Shown here piece by piece: positions 1 through 9,136 of a DNA stretch of 37,185 nucleotides. A model generated the notes under the pieces. That model did no database searches, was not told the DNA's origin, and was given only the letters and a program-made list of their open reading frames with translations. A program made the translations under genes and the position numbers. This stretch comes from CAYOVG01 sp964407285. GTDB lineage: Bacteria > Desulfobacterota > Syntrophobacteria > Syntrophobacterales > Syntrophobacteraceae. Position 1 is the stretch's first letter; every line of letters starts with the position of its first letter. The stretch lies in NCBI GenBank assembly GCA_964407285.1, contig CAYOVG010000019.1, forward strand, positions 1-37,185, in the 5' to 3' direction.

Positions 1-765
1 ACCCTCGATGTCTTCGGAGATGATCATGAGCGGTCTGTTCATACGGGCTATTTGCTCCAGGATGGGGAGCAGGTCTTTCATGCCGCTGATCTTCTTTTCA
101 TAAAGCAGAACGTAGGCTTCTTCCAGTTCGGCTTCCATCTTTTCGGGATTGGTCACGAAATACGGGGAGATGTACCCGCGGTCGAACTGCATGCCCTCGA
201 CCACCTCCAGCGTGGTCTCCATGCTCTTGGCCTCTTCCACCGTAATGACGCCTTCCTTGCCCACCTTTTCCATGGCTTCGGCAATGATGTTGCCGATGGT
301 GGGATCGTTGTTGGCGGAGATGGTGCCGACCTGCGCGATTTCTTTGTGGTCCTTGGTGGGTTTGCTCATTTGCCTGAGCGTCTCGACGGCCTTGCCCACC
401 GCTTTGTCTATACCGCGCTTGAGGGCCATGGGATTGTGGCCGGCCGCTACCAGCTTGGAACCTTCACGATAGATGGCCTGGGCCAGTATGGTGGCGGTCG
501 TGGTCCCGTCGCCGGCCACGTCGCTCGTTTTGCTGGCCACTTCCCTGACCATCTGAGCGCCCATGTTGGCGAACCTGTCGTCGAGTTCGATTTCTTTAGC
601 GACGGTCACACCGTCTTTGGTCACGGTAGGAGAACCGAATGTCTTCTCGATTACTACGTTGCGACCTTTGGGGCCAAGAGTTACCTTGACCGCGTTGGCC
701 AGAATGTCCACTCCCTCCATGATCTTCTCACGGGCTTCCGCATAATACTTGATTTCTTTCGCCAT
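1..765 (-). CDS. groEL: GroEL chaperonin, 60 kDa subunit (N-terminal 255 residues; runs off the left edge)
   Basis: Read on the minus strand from the ATG at 765. The protein begins MAKEIKYYAEAREKIMEG and continues with the family's ATP-binding signature VTLGPKGRNVVIEK. The last visible residues, PLMIISEDIEG, match the apical-domain stretch near residue 250 of GroEL. About 290 C-terminal residues therefore lie outside the window. GroEL forms the double-ring ATP-driven folding chamber in the cytoplasm with GroES as lid. A GGGAG ribosome-binding site precedes the start, and only 18 bases separate it from the upstream groES stop, so the two genes form one transcript controlled by the CIRCE element. 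Confidence 0.97.
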   Translation of the reverse strand, partial: MAKEIKYYAEAREKIMEGVDILANAVKVTLGPKGRNVVIEKTFGSPTVTKDGVTVAKEIELDDRFANMGAQMVREVASKTSDVAGDGTTTATILAQAIYREGSKLVAAGHNPMALKRGIDKAVGKAVETLRQMSKPTKDHKEIAQVGTISANNDPTIGNIIAEAMEKVGKEGVITVEEAKSMETTLEVVEGMQFDRGYISPYFVTNPEKMEAELEEAYVLLYEKKISGMKDLLPILEQIARMNRPLMIISEDIEG

Positions 766-783
766 ATTCTCTGCTCCCTATGA

Positions 784-1071
784 TTATTCAACAATGGCCA
801 GGATATCGTCTTCACGCATGATAAGGAGTTCGTCACCCCCAACCTTCACTTCCGTTCCCGCATACTTGGAAAAGAGCACCCGGTCTCCTTCCTTGACCAG
901 CAGAGGCACGACATCGCCCTTTTCCGACGAGCGGCCCTTACCGACGGACAACACCTTGCCCTGCTGAGGTTTTTCCTTTGCCGTATCGGGAATGATGAGA
1001 CCTCCCGCGGTTCTTTCCTCCTCCTCCAATCTCTGGACAATCACACGGTCATGCAATGGGCGAAGTTTCAT
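784..1071 (-). CDS. groES: GroES co-chaperonin (10 kDa)
   Basis: 95 residues, the usual length. It starts MKLRPLHDRVIVQRLEEEE, has the mobile loop (TAGGLIIPDTAKEKP, about residues 21-35) that docks on GroEL, and ends in the conserved KVGGDELLIMREDDILAIVE stretch. An AAAGGAGA sequence precedes the ATG. First gene of the groESL operon; its promoter and HrcA operator lie about 130-200 bases upstream. The recognition is direct and secure. Confidence 0.97.
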   Translation of the reverse strand: MKLRPLHDRVIVQRLEEEERTAGGLIIPDTAKEKPQQGKVLSVGKGRSSEKGDVVPLLVKEGDRVLFSKYAGTEVKVGGDELLIMREDDILAIVE

Positions 1072-1204
1072 ATTTACCTTGTCTCCTTTCTGCTCCCGGC
1101 ATTGAAATAATGATTCGTTTGCCTCATTCCGAAATTATGCGCCTGGAAGAACAATGGATGCTTCCGGGCGTACCGAATGGATTCGCGAAAAAGAAATCCC
1201 CCTG

Positions 1205-1231
1205 TTAGCACTCCGAAAACTTGAGTGCTAA
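1205..1231 (-). promoter_or_regulatory. CIRCE operator (HrcA binding site) of groESL
   Basis: Perfect TTAGCACTC-N9-GAGTGCTAA, the HrcA operator. The inverted repeat extends outward to 15-bp perfect arms (1199-1213 and 1223-1237), so it can also form a stem at the 5' end of the groESL mRNA. It lies just downstream of the -10 hexamer, where bound HrcA would block transcription. The hrcA gene is not in this window. Confidence 0.97.
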
Positions 1232-1238
1232 CAGGGGA

Positions 1239-1267
1239 TATTTAATTACTCCCGCTCCAAATGGCAA
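1239..1267 (-). promoter_or_regulatory. Sigma-70-type promoter of groESL
   Basis: On the minus strand: -35 TTGCCA (1267-1262), 17-bp spacer, -10 TAAATA (1244-1239). It is immediately followed by the CIRCE operator, the usual arrangement for HrcA-repressed chaperonin operons. Predicted start of transcription is inside or next to the operator arm. Confidence 0.7.
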
Positions 1268-1638
1268 GGGGAAAATGCAAAAGTTCTTTTCATGTTTCCG
1301 CTTGACCTCCACGCGAGATTGACGTAAAAGCCACCCTCGTGGGGCGCTATCTTGTCATGCGATGCCATCATCCATGCTTAAGCGTTGTCCAGTGGCTTGC
1401 ATCTTCCACGAGAAGTCTTTGCACTAAACAAAGGTCGAGGTGTGTACAACGTTGCCCGCCGGTTCCCGAAGTGTGGGTACTTCTTGAGTTGTTCCGTGGA
1501 ATGGCTGACTCCAAGCCGTTTCATGCCTGGACCGCTTCCATGGGGATTGTAAACGGGTATGCGGAGCTTCAGGCCCTACGATCTGATTCGTGTCAATTGT
1601 ATTCCTCACAATTGTACGGCGGCATATCTTTTGCCCAG
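1268..1638. other. Intergenic region between groESL promoter and the polysaccharide cluster
   Basis: No gene is convincing here. A plus-strand frame is open from 1339, but its N-terminal 100 residues are Cys/Arg-rich, lack membrane character and have no ribosome-binding site, so it is taken as non-coding extension of the next gene. A minus-strand frame (1424-1744) overlaps that gene and is also rejected. The motif CAATTG occurs twice 15 bases apart near 1598-1618. No clear promoter was found for the downstream gene. Confidence 0.4.
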
Positions 1639-3135
1639 ATGGAGAGAAAACCTCAGAAGATGGAAAAGAGAATAAGCGCGGCCAAGGATGGTTTTGTGTG
1701 CGTCGTCCTGACAGGGCTGCTGTATTGGGTGTACTCCCCAGCATTTCTAAACTCCTATGCCTTTTCCGATGATTACCCTTTTCTCTATGACGTTATGGTA
1801 AACGGTTCAAACAACTATAATGTATTGGTAGGAGCAGGGAGGCCGGTCAATTATTTTCTCATTCAGAATTCGTTCAAATGGGCAGGCGACATCGGTTCTC
1901 TGGCTTATGTCCGAATGATGGGCGGCCTCGGACTTGCGTTAATGGCCGGTTGTTTCTATTTCTTCTGGAATTCCTTTTTTAATGATAGAAAAATAGCCGC
2001 TTGCCTTGCTGTTTCCTTCAGCTGCCTTTCGGCAATTCAAATCTGGATGGCATGGACACAGTTATGGACTATGCCGTGGGCAATACTCATGGTTGTTGCG
2101 GCTTTCCATATCTACGAAAAAGTCTGTTCATCAAGTCTTGCGGGGATTTGGTTCATGCTGTGCCTGCTTGCCGCAATTATTCTTGAAATGACGGCGTCGC
2201 TGATCTATCAACCCGCCGTGCTGATTGTTATCCCATTGCTGTATGCAAAGTATGTTCCCGTCAACAAGGAAAGATTTGGACGTCGTTTCATATCGCATTT
2301 TCTAATCATGATGGTATCGGTAGCACTGGGTGTTATCCTGGTGAAGTGCTTTCCCGTCGCCCTCAATCCGAGGGCACAGCTGACACAGGATATTATTGGG
2401 AAGCTTACCTGGTTCATTTCCGAACCTCTTATGAATTCTTTGACTCCATTTGTGATCCGAGGAGAATTCAGCTATAACTTGCAGAAAGCTATGGCTATAT
2501 TGATATCAATATTGAGTATTGCAGGACTTCTAATAAACAGAAAAGATAATAAACACTATATTTCACCGTCAAATGTATTCGTACTCCTATTCTTTCTTCT
2601 ATGTTCACATGCACATTATCTTCTTGTCTCCGAAAACTGGGCTAGCTATCGCTCCACGTACGCATTGGAGGTTATGGTCTTTGTCGCTATTGTGCTTGCA
2701 ATCAATAACATCTGCATGCTAATGAATTTTAAACCAAAAACCGTACTCTTCTTACTATTTCTATTAATTGCTGCATTTGCGGCAACTTCGGCTCATTACA
2801 ACATTACTGAGAGTATGGTTAAGCCTCAAACAAAAGAACTGGAGTATTTGAAGACAAAGCTCTCGGAACTGGATATCCCCTCGCTTAAGGAAATTAAATT
2901 GGTTAGATCCCAGTGGCCGGACACAATTTCACCATGGCTTTGCTATGATGAATTCGGTATTCAATCGAGTGCGATATCGTGGTCCATAGAGCCTATGGCT
3001 CGGATTTTGTCGAGACAAATGGGAAACGACCCTAGTTATGATTCCAAGTTTATGCAGGTGACTGAGCATCCAATTAGTTCCGAAGGGACAGCGATTATAG
3101 ATATGGGTCTGATCAGGTCAATGAAACTTGAATAA
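1639..3135 (+). CDS. Polytopic membrane protein, GtrII/GT-C glycosyltransferase-like
   Basis: About 498 residues from the ATG at 1639 (MERKPQKMEKR). The ATG at 1660 is an alternative, and neither has a clear ribosome-binding site. About ten hydrophobic segments follow a first luminal loop carrying SDDYPF and, about 25 residues later, GRPVNYF. An acidic pair in loop 1 followed by GRP is what GtrII-type and other GT-C glycosyltransferases show there. A soluble tail of about 100 residues follows the last membrane span. Known relatives transfer a sugar from a lipid-phosphate donor to polysaccharide on the outer face of the inner membrane. A GtrA flippase and a GtrB-like enzyme further downstream fit that role. 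The gene is clearly more AT-rich than the window average. The family call is tentative; the donor and acceptor are unknown. Confidence 0.55.
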   Translation: MERKPQKMEKRISAAKDGFVCVVLTGLLYWVYSPAFLNSYAFSDDYPFLYDVMVNGSNNYNVLVGAGRPVNYFLIQNSFKWAGDIGSLAYVRMMGGLGLALMAGCFYFFWNSFFNDRKIAACLAVSFSCLSAIQIWMAWTQLWTMPWAILMVVAAFHIYEKVCSSSLAGIWFMLCLLAAIILEMTASLIYQPAVLIVIPLLYAKYVPVNKERFGRRFISHFLIMMVSVALGVILVKCFPVALNPRAQLTQDIIGKLTWFISEPLMNSLTPFVIRGEFSYNLQKAMAILISILSIAGLLINRKDNKHYISPSNVFVLLFFLLCSHAHYLLVSENWASYRSTYALEVMVFVAIVLAINNICMLMNFKPKTVLFLLFLLIAAFAATSAHYNITESMVKPQTKELEYLKTKLSELDIPSLKEIKLVRSQWPDTISPWLCYDEFGIQSSAISWSIEPMARILSRQMGNDPSYDSKFMQVTEHPISSEGTAIIDMGLIRSMKLE

Positions 3136-3194
3136 GATTAAGCTATTCGCGTACGTCCTATGTAAAGCACATATATTTTATAAGGAATACGTTT

Positions 3195-5261
3195 ATGGAG
3201 AAAATATCAGTATATTCAGGAGTAAACTATAATTACGTAGAATGGATAAATAAAGCTTGTGTAGCCATATCATGGGCATTTCTAATTTATTGGATGGTAC
3301 ATCTGTTGCTCTCCTCGGTACTGAGTGCTACTCCGTTTAACGGATACCCGGCTGATGGACCATTTCAGCTATTCAATCCTCTACGTCGCATTGCCGATGG
3401 TCAAAGGATTGGGACGGATTTTCAGTTTTACCACGGGTTTCTGATTCCTTATATTCACTATCCGATTTTCGCAATATTTGGAAAAACGATTTTTTCATCG
3501 GAAATATCCAGGTTCATAATATCTACCTATTCCTTCGGAATTACATCCTTTATTTTCTTTTACCTTCTCAGCGGCAGAATCAAAATAGCTGTTGTGCTTA
3601 CATCTATATTCATTATCCTGGGGCATTTCACGTGGCTCTATGCTCTTCTCTTTCCCTGGAACAGCCTGCTCGGTCTTCGCAGTTGCACGGAAATCATCTT
3701 CTGCGCGCTTCTATTTGTCAGCTTTCCCAATCCAATTGCAAAATGTATTACGCTCGGATTTATAATGGCTCTTACCTGGGGAATGGGTACGGAGCATGGG
3801 ATGGCTCTCTTAGCCGCCTTCAGTCTGACTTCTATACTTCGGATTATTACCTCGCGAGAGGCAAGAGGGAATATTTTTCATTTTGCAGCCATTGTTCTGG
3901 CATTTATCGTTTTTGTGCTATTGCTTCATATTCTTTTCGGAGGCATCGAGGGTCTTAAAGCCATACCCTTTAATATTATAGAAGTACCGAAAGATCAATT
4001 CTGGTACTTTGGGTCCCCTCCCGCCTGGGCGCCGGGTTATTTGAGGGAATTGCTCAACGATGAGAGAGTATACCTGCCATTCTGCATTGGTGTGATTTTT
4101 CTCATACTGGTTGTTGTCCTTACTCTAAAAAAGAGTAAAGCGAGTTTGTTGGATACTGAATTTTCCACGTCGGCGATCACATTGCTCGCTGCCGGTGTCG
4201 TGGCAAGCGTTGCATATCTGGGAAGAGGAGCTGGCGATTACCTGGTTCCCCTAATTCGGAACATGATTATCATACTAATTGGATGGTGCTGGCTAGGCGG
4301 ATTGACAAGAAAGATTGAAAAGCACGAATCCGATGCTCCCACGATTGGATGTACGTTCCAGAACAGTTTTGTTCTTCCCATATTAGCTTGTATACTCATC
4401 CCGTATTTTGTATGGTGGGTTCCCAGCCCATTTACGTTTGAGCGGCATCTGACACTCTATAAGCTCGTCAGCGAAGTCTATCAATCGGGGTGTCGCCTGG
4501 GAGATGGATGGAAAAACTACTTTGCGTCCGTAGACAGCATCATCGGTTCAGAAAAGCCTCAGGGAATATGGTGCACCTATAGTGGGTTGCTTAATGCAAA
4601 ATACAACCTGTTTACCGCAGATCCAGATTACATTATACATGCTTTAGGTCCCGCTTATAGAGAGAGTTATTTAAAACAATTTAATGAAAAACAACCTGAA
4701 TTCGTAGAAACTCTGAAGAGAAACTTTTTCCCCTATGAGGATTGGATCCGAAGCACATCATGGGAATTCTATCACAATCTACTTACACATTACAGAGTTG
4801 CCGGTAAGACATTTCATTCCATAATATGGAAACGAGTACAAGACCCAATTGTTATAGAAGAGGAAGGTGTCTCAATTGATATAAACAGAAAGTATACTAC
4901 CTCTAACTCTAATAAGAATGAGATTCAAATACCTGTTGATTACATCGATCCAAGTACATCTATATTAATACTTGAGATTGAGTATTCGGTTTCTAATCGA
5001 TGGAATCGAGTTCCCGTAATCGGGAACTCCCCCAGATATTTTGCAATCTGGAGCAACGCCACAAACCAGATTCCCGCTGTTTGTCTCCCTCCATACCGGA
5101 AGGTGGTCAGGTTTCCTCTTTTCTTGAAGTCGGAATCGAAACCGGCTATCAGCTTCGATGCCAGATCGATTCTACTCCCCGCGGGCTTTGAGGTCAAAAG
5201 GCTGAGGACTTCAACGTTGAAATTCCAGAAATCTGAAGATCTGACCGACTTCCTCGAATGA
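3195..5261 (+). CDS. Large polytopic membrane protein, probable GT-C-type glycosyltransferase
   Basis: 688 residues. AAGGA sits 8 bases before the ATG. About eleven hydrophobic segments occupy residues 20-430. The first large loop contains YPADGPFQLFNPLRRIADGQ and then GTDFQFYHG, a layout (acidic residue, arginine, second acidic residue before an aromatic-Gly) seen in GT-C sugar transferases and dolichyl-mannose-type proteins. Residues from about 430 to the end are soluble, and the last 120 look like a beta-sandwich. No specific family could be named. AT-rich like its upstream neighbour, 59 bases away, with which it is probably co-transcribed. Function in surface glycan assembly is inferred only from layout and neighbours. 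Confidence 0.5.
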   Translation: MEKISVYSGVNYNYVEWINKACVAISWAFLIYWMVHLLLSSVLSATPFNGYPADGPFQLFNPLRRIADGQRIGTDFQFYHGFLIPYIHYPIFAIFGKTIFSSEISRFIISTYSFGITSFIFFYLLSGRIKIAVVLTSIFIILGHFTWLYALLFPWNSLLGLRSCTEIIFCALLFVSFPNPIAKCITLGFIMALTWGMGTEHGMALLAAFSLTSILRIITSREARGNIFHFAAIVLAFIVFVLLLHILFGGIEGLKAIPFNIIEVPKDQFWYFGSPPAWAPGYLRELLNDERVYLPFCIGVIFLILVVVLTLKKSKASLLDTEFSTSAITLLAAGVVASVAYLGRGAGDYLVPLIRNMIIILIGWCWLGGLTRKIEKHESDAPTIGCTFQNSFVLPILACILIPYFVWWVPSPFTFERHLTLYKLVSEVYQSGCRLGDGWKNYFASVDSIIGSEKPQGIWCTYSGLLNAKYNLFTADPDYIIHALGPAYRESYLKQFNEKQPEFVETLKRNFFPYEDWIRSTSWEFYHNLLTHYRVAGKTFHSIIWKRVQDPIVIEEEGVSIDINRKYTTSNSNKNEIQIPVDYIDPSTSILILEIEYSVSNRWNRVPVIGNSPRYFAIWSNATNQIPAVCLPPYRKVVRFPLFLKSESKPAISFDARSILLPAGFEVKRLRTSTLKFQKSEDLTDFLE

Positions 5262-5427
5262 TTGTCCGGTTATCCATTTCTGACCGGGATGCCCGAAAAC
5301 TTACGGAGTGGAGCATCGTCTTTGACCGACAACATCGATTTACACTAAGTTGCACTGGATTTCACTCGTTATCATGTGGTAGTAGATACGTCGATACTGC
5401 TTCTTTCAAAGGAATGGAGGACACACG

Positions 5428-6192
5428 ATGCTTTCTGCTCTTATTGGCTATTCGGGTTTTGTCGGTTCGAATCTGGCGGCGCAGCACGCTTTCAGCGATT
5501 CCTTCAATACTGGAAACATAGAAAAAATTAGTGGGAGAGAATATGAACTGATCGTCTGCGCCGGCGTGTCCGCGGTGAAATGGATGGCGAACAAGGAACC
5601 CGAACTGGACATGCGAGGTATCAACAGACTGCTCGAAAACCTCGAGAAAGTTAAAACCCGGCATTTCATTCTGGTTTCGACCATCGATGTTTACCCCAAC
5701 CCCGTTGGGGTCGATGAGAACGTAAATCCATTTGGACTGGACAATCACGCATACGGAAAGCACAGATGTCTTGTCGAAAAGTTTGTTCTGGAGAAGTTTC
5801 CCGAATGCACGATCGTAAGATTGCCCGGCTTGTTCGGAAATGGGCTCAAGAAGAATATAATCTATGATCTGCTTAACGATAATTGCCTGGAAATGATAAA
5901 TACGGGCAGCAGCTTTCAGTACTACTTCCTGGATAGGCTTTGGGATGACATCGAAAAAGCCCGGGAGCACCGACTGTCCGTTATAAACTTCGCAACGGAA
6001 CCAGTTCCCACGCAAAATATACTCGACCGCTTTTTCCCGGACAAGCAGGTAGGTTCGAAGGCCGTTCCCATTTCAAATTACGACTTCCGATCTATTCACG
6101 CCGACTTATGGGGCGGCACGGGGGGATATCTCTATTCCAGGGAAGAGGTATTGAAGGACCTTGAACTCTACATAGACCGAGTCAAGAAATAA
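5428..6192 (+). CDS. Short SDR, NAD(P)-dependent epimerase/dehydratase-like
   Basis: 254 residues. A GGAGG ribosome-binding site lies 7 bases before the ATG. Rossmann motif GYSGFVGSNLA at residues 7-17 (GxxGxxG type), STIDVYP at 84-90 in the active-site Ser/Thr position, and YGKHR at 109-113. The last is the YxxxK position with Arg instead of Lys, a substitution I believe occurs in related short SDRs. It is shorter than full UDP-sugar epimerases (about 310-340 residues), so its substrate-binding lobe is reduced. It lies in an operon with an isomerase-like protein and an FAD enzyme, so it probably reduces or epimerises a sugar intermediate. The substrate is unknown. The 166 bases upstream (5262-5427) contain no gene. 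Confidence 0.75.
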   Translation: MLSALIGYSGFVGSNLAAQHAFSDSFNTGNIEKISGREYELIVCAGVSAVKWMANKEPELDMRGINRLLENLEKVKTRHFILVSTIDVYPNPVGVDENVNPFGLDNHAYGKHRCLVEKFVLEKFPECTIVRLPGLFGNGLKKNIIYDLLNDNCLEMINTGSSFQYYFLDRLWDDIEKAREHRLSVINFATEPVPTQNILDRFFPDKQVGSKAVPISNYDFRSIHADLWGGTGGYLYSREEVLKDLELYIDRVKK

Positions 6193-6204
6193 GGAGTCCA
6201 ACTG

Positions 6205-7008
6205 GTGAAGCTGGCAGTTTCGAATATAGCGTGGGATGCCCGCGATGATGAGAACGCATATGTGCTCCTTCAATCGAAGGGAGTACAGGGAATTGAAATT
6301 GCGCCGACACGGGTGTGGCCGGCCGTCGATAAAGCCTCGAGAGCCGATGCTGTCGAGTTTCGACGGACCCTTTCCAGGTATGGCTTGCAGATAGTGGCCT
6401 TCCAGGCCCTGCTCTTCGGCAAACCCGACCTCAAGGTTTTCGATCCCGCCACACGCCGGATTTGCCTGGAATACTTGATGCATCAGTGTGACCTTGCTGC
6501 TGGATGCGGAGCCCATGCGTTGGTGTTCGGTTCCCCAAAGAACCGTTTACGGGGAAGTATGAGTGAGGAAGATGCGATCGCATCTTCCGTAGAGTTCTTC
6601 AGCGAGCTTGGAGCATACGCGGCGTCTCAGGAAGTACACATCTGCCTGGAGCCGAACCCGGAGGACTATGGGTGCGACTTCGTAAGGACCGTGACCGAAG
6701 GCGCCGGAGTCGTCACCTTGACCGGTTCACCGGGAGTCAATCTCCACTTCGATACCGGCGCAATGATCCTCAACAAGGAGGATGCCGCTGCCCTGATTCA
6801 GGAACACATTGGACTGGCCGTGCATTTTCACGTGAGCGAGCCGTTTTTGGAGGACTTTTCGCGCCCGCATCCGGACCATGCCCGAGCAGCGGCAGCTCTC
6901 GGCAAATCACCGTATTCCGGATGGATTTCCATCGAAATGCGGTCGGGGCCACGCGGTCTCGAAGCTGTCGAGGAAGCTGTCGACTTCGTCAAAGGAGTCT
7001 ATTTATGA
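6205..7008 (+). CDS. Sugar phosphate isomerase/epimerase-like TIM-barrel protein (AP endonuclease 2 family)
   Basis: 267 residues from a GTG start, chosen because AAGGAG lies 8 bases upstream. The protein opens with KLAVSNIAW and GVQGIEIAPTRVWP (strands 1 and 2 of the xylose-isomerase-like barrel). It carries the metal-ligand type motifs CLEPNPEDYG (Glu), LHFDTGAM (Asp) and HFHVSEP (His), and ends with GWISIEMRSG (Glu). These match the Glu/Asp/His/Glu set of the family. Members interconvert sugars or keto-sugars in the cytoplasm. Its stop overlaps the next start (ATGA), so it is translationally coupled to the FAD enzyme. The substrate is unknown. Confidence 0.75.
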   Translation: MKLAVSNIAWDARDDENAYVLLQSKGVQGIEIAPTRVWPAVDKASRADAVEFRRTLSRYGLQIVAFQALLFGKPDLKVFDPATRRICLEYLMHQCDLAAGCGAHALVFGSPKNRLRGSMSEEDAIASSVEFFSELGAYAASQEVHICLEPNPEDYGCDFVRTVTEGAGVVTLTGSPGVNLHFDTGAMILNKEDAAALIQEHIGLAVHFHVSEPFLEDFSRPHPDHARAAAALGKSPYSGWISIEMRSGPRGLEAVEEAVDFVKGVYL

Positions 7009-8150
7009 AGTACCGGTCCTACGATGCCGTGGTAATAGGAGGAGGCTTTTTCGGCCTTGGTCTGGCCACTTTCCTGGCATCTTCCCAACTCAGAGTGATT
7101 CTATTCGAGCGTGGGCCGGATTTGATGCAACGAGCGTCGTATGTCAATCAGGCTCGTGTGCACAACGGGTATCATTACCCGCGGAGCATTTTGACCGCAC
7201 TGCGGTCCAGAGTAAATTTCCCGCGATTCATACGGGATTATCCCGGATGCGTTGTTGCTGATTTTGAAAAATATTACGCCATAGCAAGAAAGTTTTCGAA
7301 GGTTTCCGCGAGGCAGTTCAAAACGTTCATGGAACGTATTCAGGCGCCGATCGAGGTTGCTCCTCGAAATATTAAAGAGCTTTTCGATATGGAGCTTATC
7401 GAAGAGGTGTTCAAAGTAGTGGAGTACGCCTTTGATCCCGTTCTGTTGAAGATTATTGCACGAGAACGTCTGGAAGCCGAAGGAGGAGAAATATACCTGA
7501 ATACCAGAGTTACACGACTGGAATATATGAGAGGCGGCAGGATCGCGGTGGACTGGGAATCCGGCAATGCGTCGGGCCAAATCACCACCGGTCGAGTTCT
7601 GAACTGCACGTACAGCATGATAAACGAACTCCTGATCGCTTCAGGTCTTCCGACTATACGGCTGAAACATGAGTTGACGGAGATGGCGTTGATAGAGCCG
7701 CCGGAAGAAGTAAGGCATCTCGGAATAACCGTAATGTGCGGCCCGTTCTTTTCTACAATGCCGTTTCCACCCCGTAAGTTGCACACATTGAGCCATGTCC
7801 GTTACACTCCGCATTGCTCGTGGACGGATGATGCGGATTACATGAATGCATATCTATTCTTTCAAAACTACCCGAAGGAGAGTAAGTATCCGCATATGAT
7901 ACGCGATGCATCACGCTATATTCCAGTTCTCTCAAAGTCCAGGTATATGGATTCCCTGTGGGAGGTGAAAACCGTGCTGCCGCAAAGCGAGGTTGACGAC
8001 AGTCGGCCCATTCTCTATAAACACGATCACGGGATGAGCAATCTCACTTGCATTATGGGCGGCAAGATCGACAATATTTTTGATGCTATTGAAGAATACA
8101 AGATGACTCTGCCCCCACAACTCGATAAGGTACAGGGCTATGAAGGTTGA
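7005..8150 (+). CDS. FAD-dependent oxidoreductase (DAO-like) of a polysaccharide cluster
   Basis: 381 residues from the ATG at 7005. A longer frame is open upstream but lies inside the preceding gene, and AAAGGAG before 7005 decides the start. The N-terminal dinucleotide-binding motif is VVIGGGFFGLGLA (residues 9-21), followed by an acidic residue ending strand 2 (LFERG). NQARVHNGYHYPRS, with its Tyr/His run, probably lines the flavin site. The overall pattern is that of the D-amino-acid oxidase/glycine oxidase superfamily, and I recall similar proteins in O-antigen clusters. It overlaps the next gene by 11 bases. Probably oxidises an amino- or deoxy-sugar intermediate; the substrate cannot be read from sequence. 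Confidence 0.75.
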   Translation: MKYRSYDAVVIGGGFFGLGLATFLASSQLRVILFERGPDLMQRASYVNQARVHNGYHYPRSILTALRSRVNFPRFIRDYPGCVVADFEKYYAIARKFSKVSARQFKTFMERIQAPIEVAPRNIKELFDMELIEEVFKVVEYAFDPVLLKIIARERLEAEGGEIYLNTRVTRLEYMRGGRIAVDWESGNASGQITTGRVLNCTYSMINELLIASGLPTIRLKHELTEMALIEPPEEVRHLGITVMCGPFFSTMPFPPRKLHTLSHVRYTPHCSWTDDADYMNAYLFFQNYPKESKYPHMIRDASRYIPVLSKSRYMDSLWEVKTVLPQSEVDDSRPILYKHDHGMSNLTCIMGGKIDNIFDAIEEYKMTLPPQLDKVQGYEG

Positions 8151-9123
8151 TACATTCGTTTCCATCGTTGCTCCGTTGAAGAATATGGAATCGACTGCGG
8201 TTGAATTCGTTAAGCAAGCTTGCTCAATATTAGACACTTACTTTACGAACTATGAGGTAGTTCTCATTGACGACGGTTCCAAGGACAATACAGTAGGCGA
8301 GGTTTCCAAACTTCTGCCTTCTCTTCCATGCATACGATTGATCTGCCTCTCTCGCGCGTATGGAGTTGAAGTTGCTATCACCGCGGGACTTGAAACGGCT
8401 ATTGGCGATTTCATTATCGTGATGAATCCGGAAACCGATTCGCCGTCGCTTGTCCCGGAACTGGTGGAGAAGTGCCGCAGCGGTTCGGACATGCTGGTAG
8501 GGGTGGCGATCAATCCGTCCCCCAGACCATGGTTTTCAAGGCTCCTGCGGAAATTTTTCCATTGGTACATGAAAAAATTCATCGGCATCGACATCATTCC
8601 AAATGCAACGCGGATGTTCGCGCTCAGTCGTCAGGCTGTAAATGCTATCACCCGCATTGGAGACCGATACCGTCATATGCGGCTGTTTGCCGGTATGGTG
8701 GGTTTTCGGTGCAATTCCTTTCCGTATCAGATCATCTGTAGTTCGAGGAAATGTGTCGAGAGCGGATTCTGGGATGATCTGAACAGCGGGATCTCGATGA
8801 TAGTGGCGAACAGCCTCCACCCGCTTCGCATGATGAGCAGGCTGGGATTGGCGGCCGGGAGCCTTAATTTGCTCTACATACTGTATGTGGTTGGTGTCTA
8901 CCTGTTCAAGGGATCGGTTGCCGAGGGGTGGACTACGCTTTCTTTCCAGAACAGTCTCATGTTTTTCTTCATTTTCGTCATACTGACGGTGCTTTGTGAA
9001 TACACCGGACGCAGTCTCGAGGAATCATTCAATAGGCCGCTTTACTTCACCATGGAGGAAAAGAACAGTTCCGTATTGATCAGCGATGTCACGAGACGCA
9101 ATGTAATGCTTCAATCGGAATAA
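8140..9123 (+). CDS. Membrane-anchored family 2 glycosyltransferase, GtrB/DPM1-like, with altered DxD
   Basis: 327 residues. The GT-A domain (1-230) has VSIVAPLKN, VVLIDDGSKDNT (41-51) and LSRAYGVEVAITAGLETAIGD, all typical of polyprenyl-phosphate sugar transferases such as GtrB and DPM1. Two membrane spans (about 240-262 and 272-295) anchor it at the cytoplasmic face. The metal-binding position, usually DAD in these enzymes, reads N96-P97-E98 (VMNPETDSP), so the canonical DxD is lost; D100 might substitute. The late-domain Arg-containing segment (NATRMFALSRQAV) is retained. Known relatives load a sugar on undecaprenyl phosphate, which GtrA (9952) would flip. Either an unusual active site or reduced activity is possible. 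Confidence 0.8.
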   Translation: MKVDTFVSIVAPLKNMESTAVEFVKQACSILDTYFTNYEVVLIDDGSKDNTVGEVSKLLPSLPCIRLICLSRAYGVEVAITAGLETAIGDFIIVMNPETDSPSLVPELVEKCRSGSDMLVGVAINPSPRPWFSRLLRKFFHWYMKKFIGIDIIPNATRMFALSRQAVNAITRIGDRYRHMRLFAGMVGFRCNSFPYQIICSSRKCVESGFWDDLNSGISMIVANSLHPLRMMSRLGLAAGSLNLLYILYVVGVYLFKGSVAEGWTTLSFQNSLMFFFIFVILTVLCEYTGRSLEESFNRPLYFTMEEKNSSVLISDVTRRNVMLQSE

Positions 9124-9136
9124 GGAGAGAGACTTC

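Noticed and set aside
1339..1638. N-terminal extension of the GtrII-like gene by 100 residues
   Set aside because: Composition is unlike a protein start (Cys/Arg rich), there is no signal or membrane span and no ribosome-binding site; GT-C proteins start close to their first membrane span.
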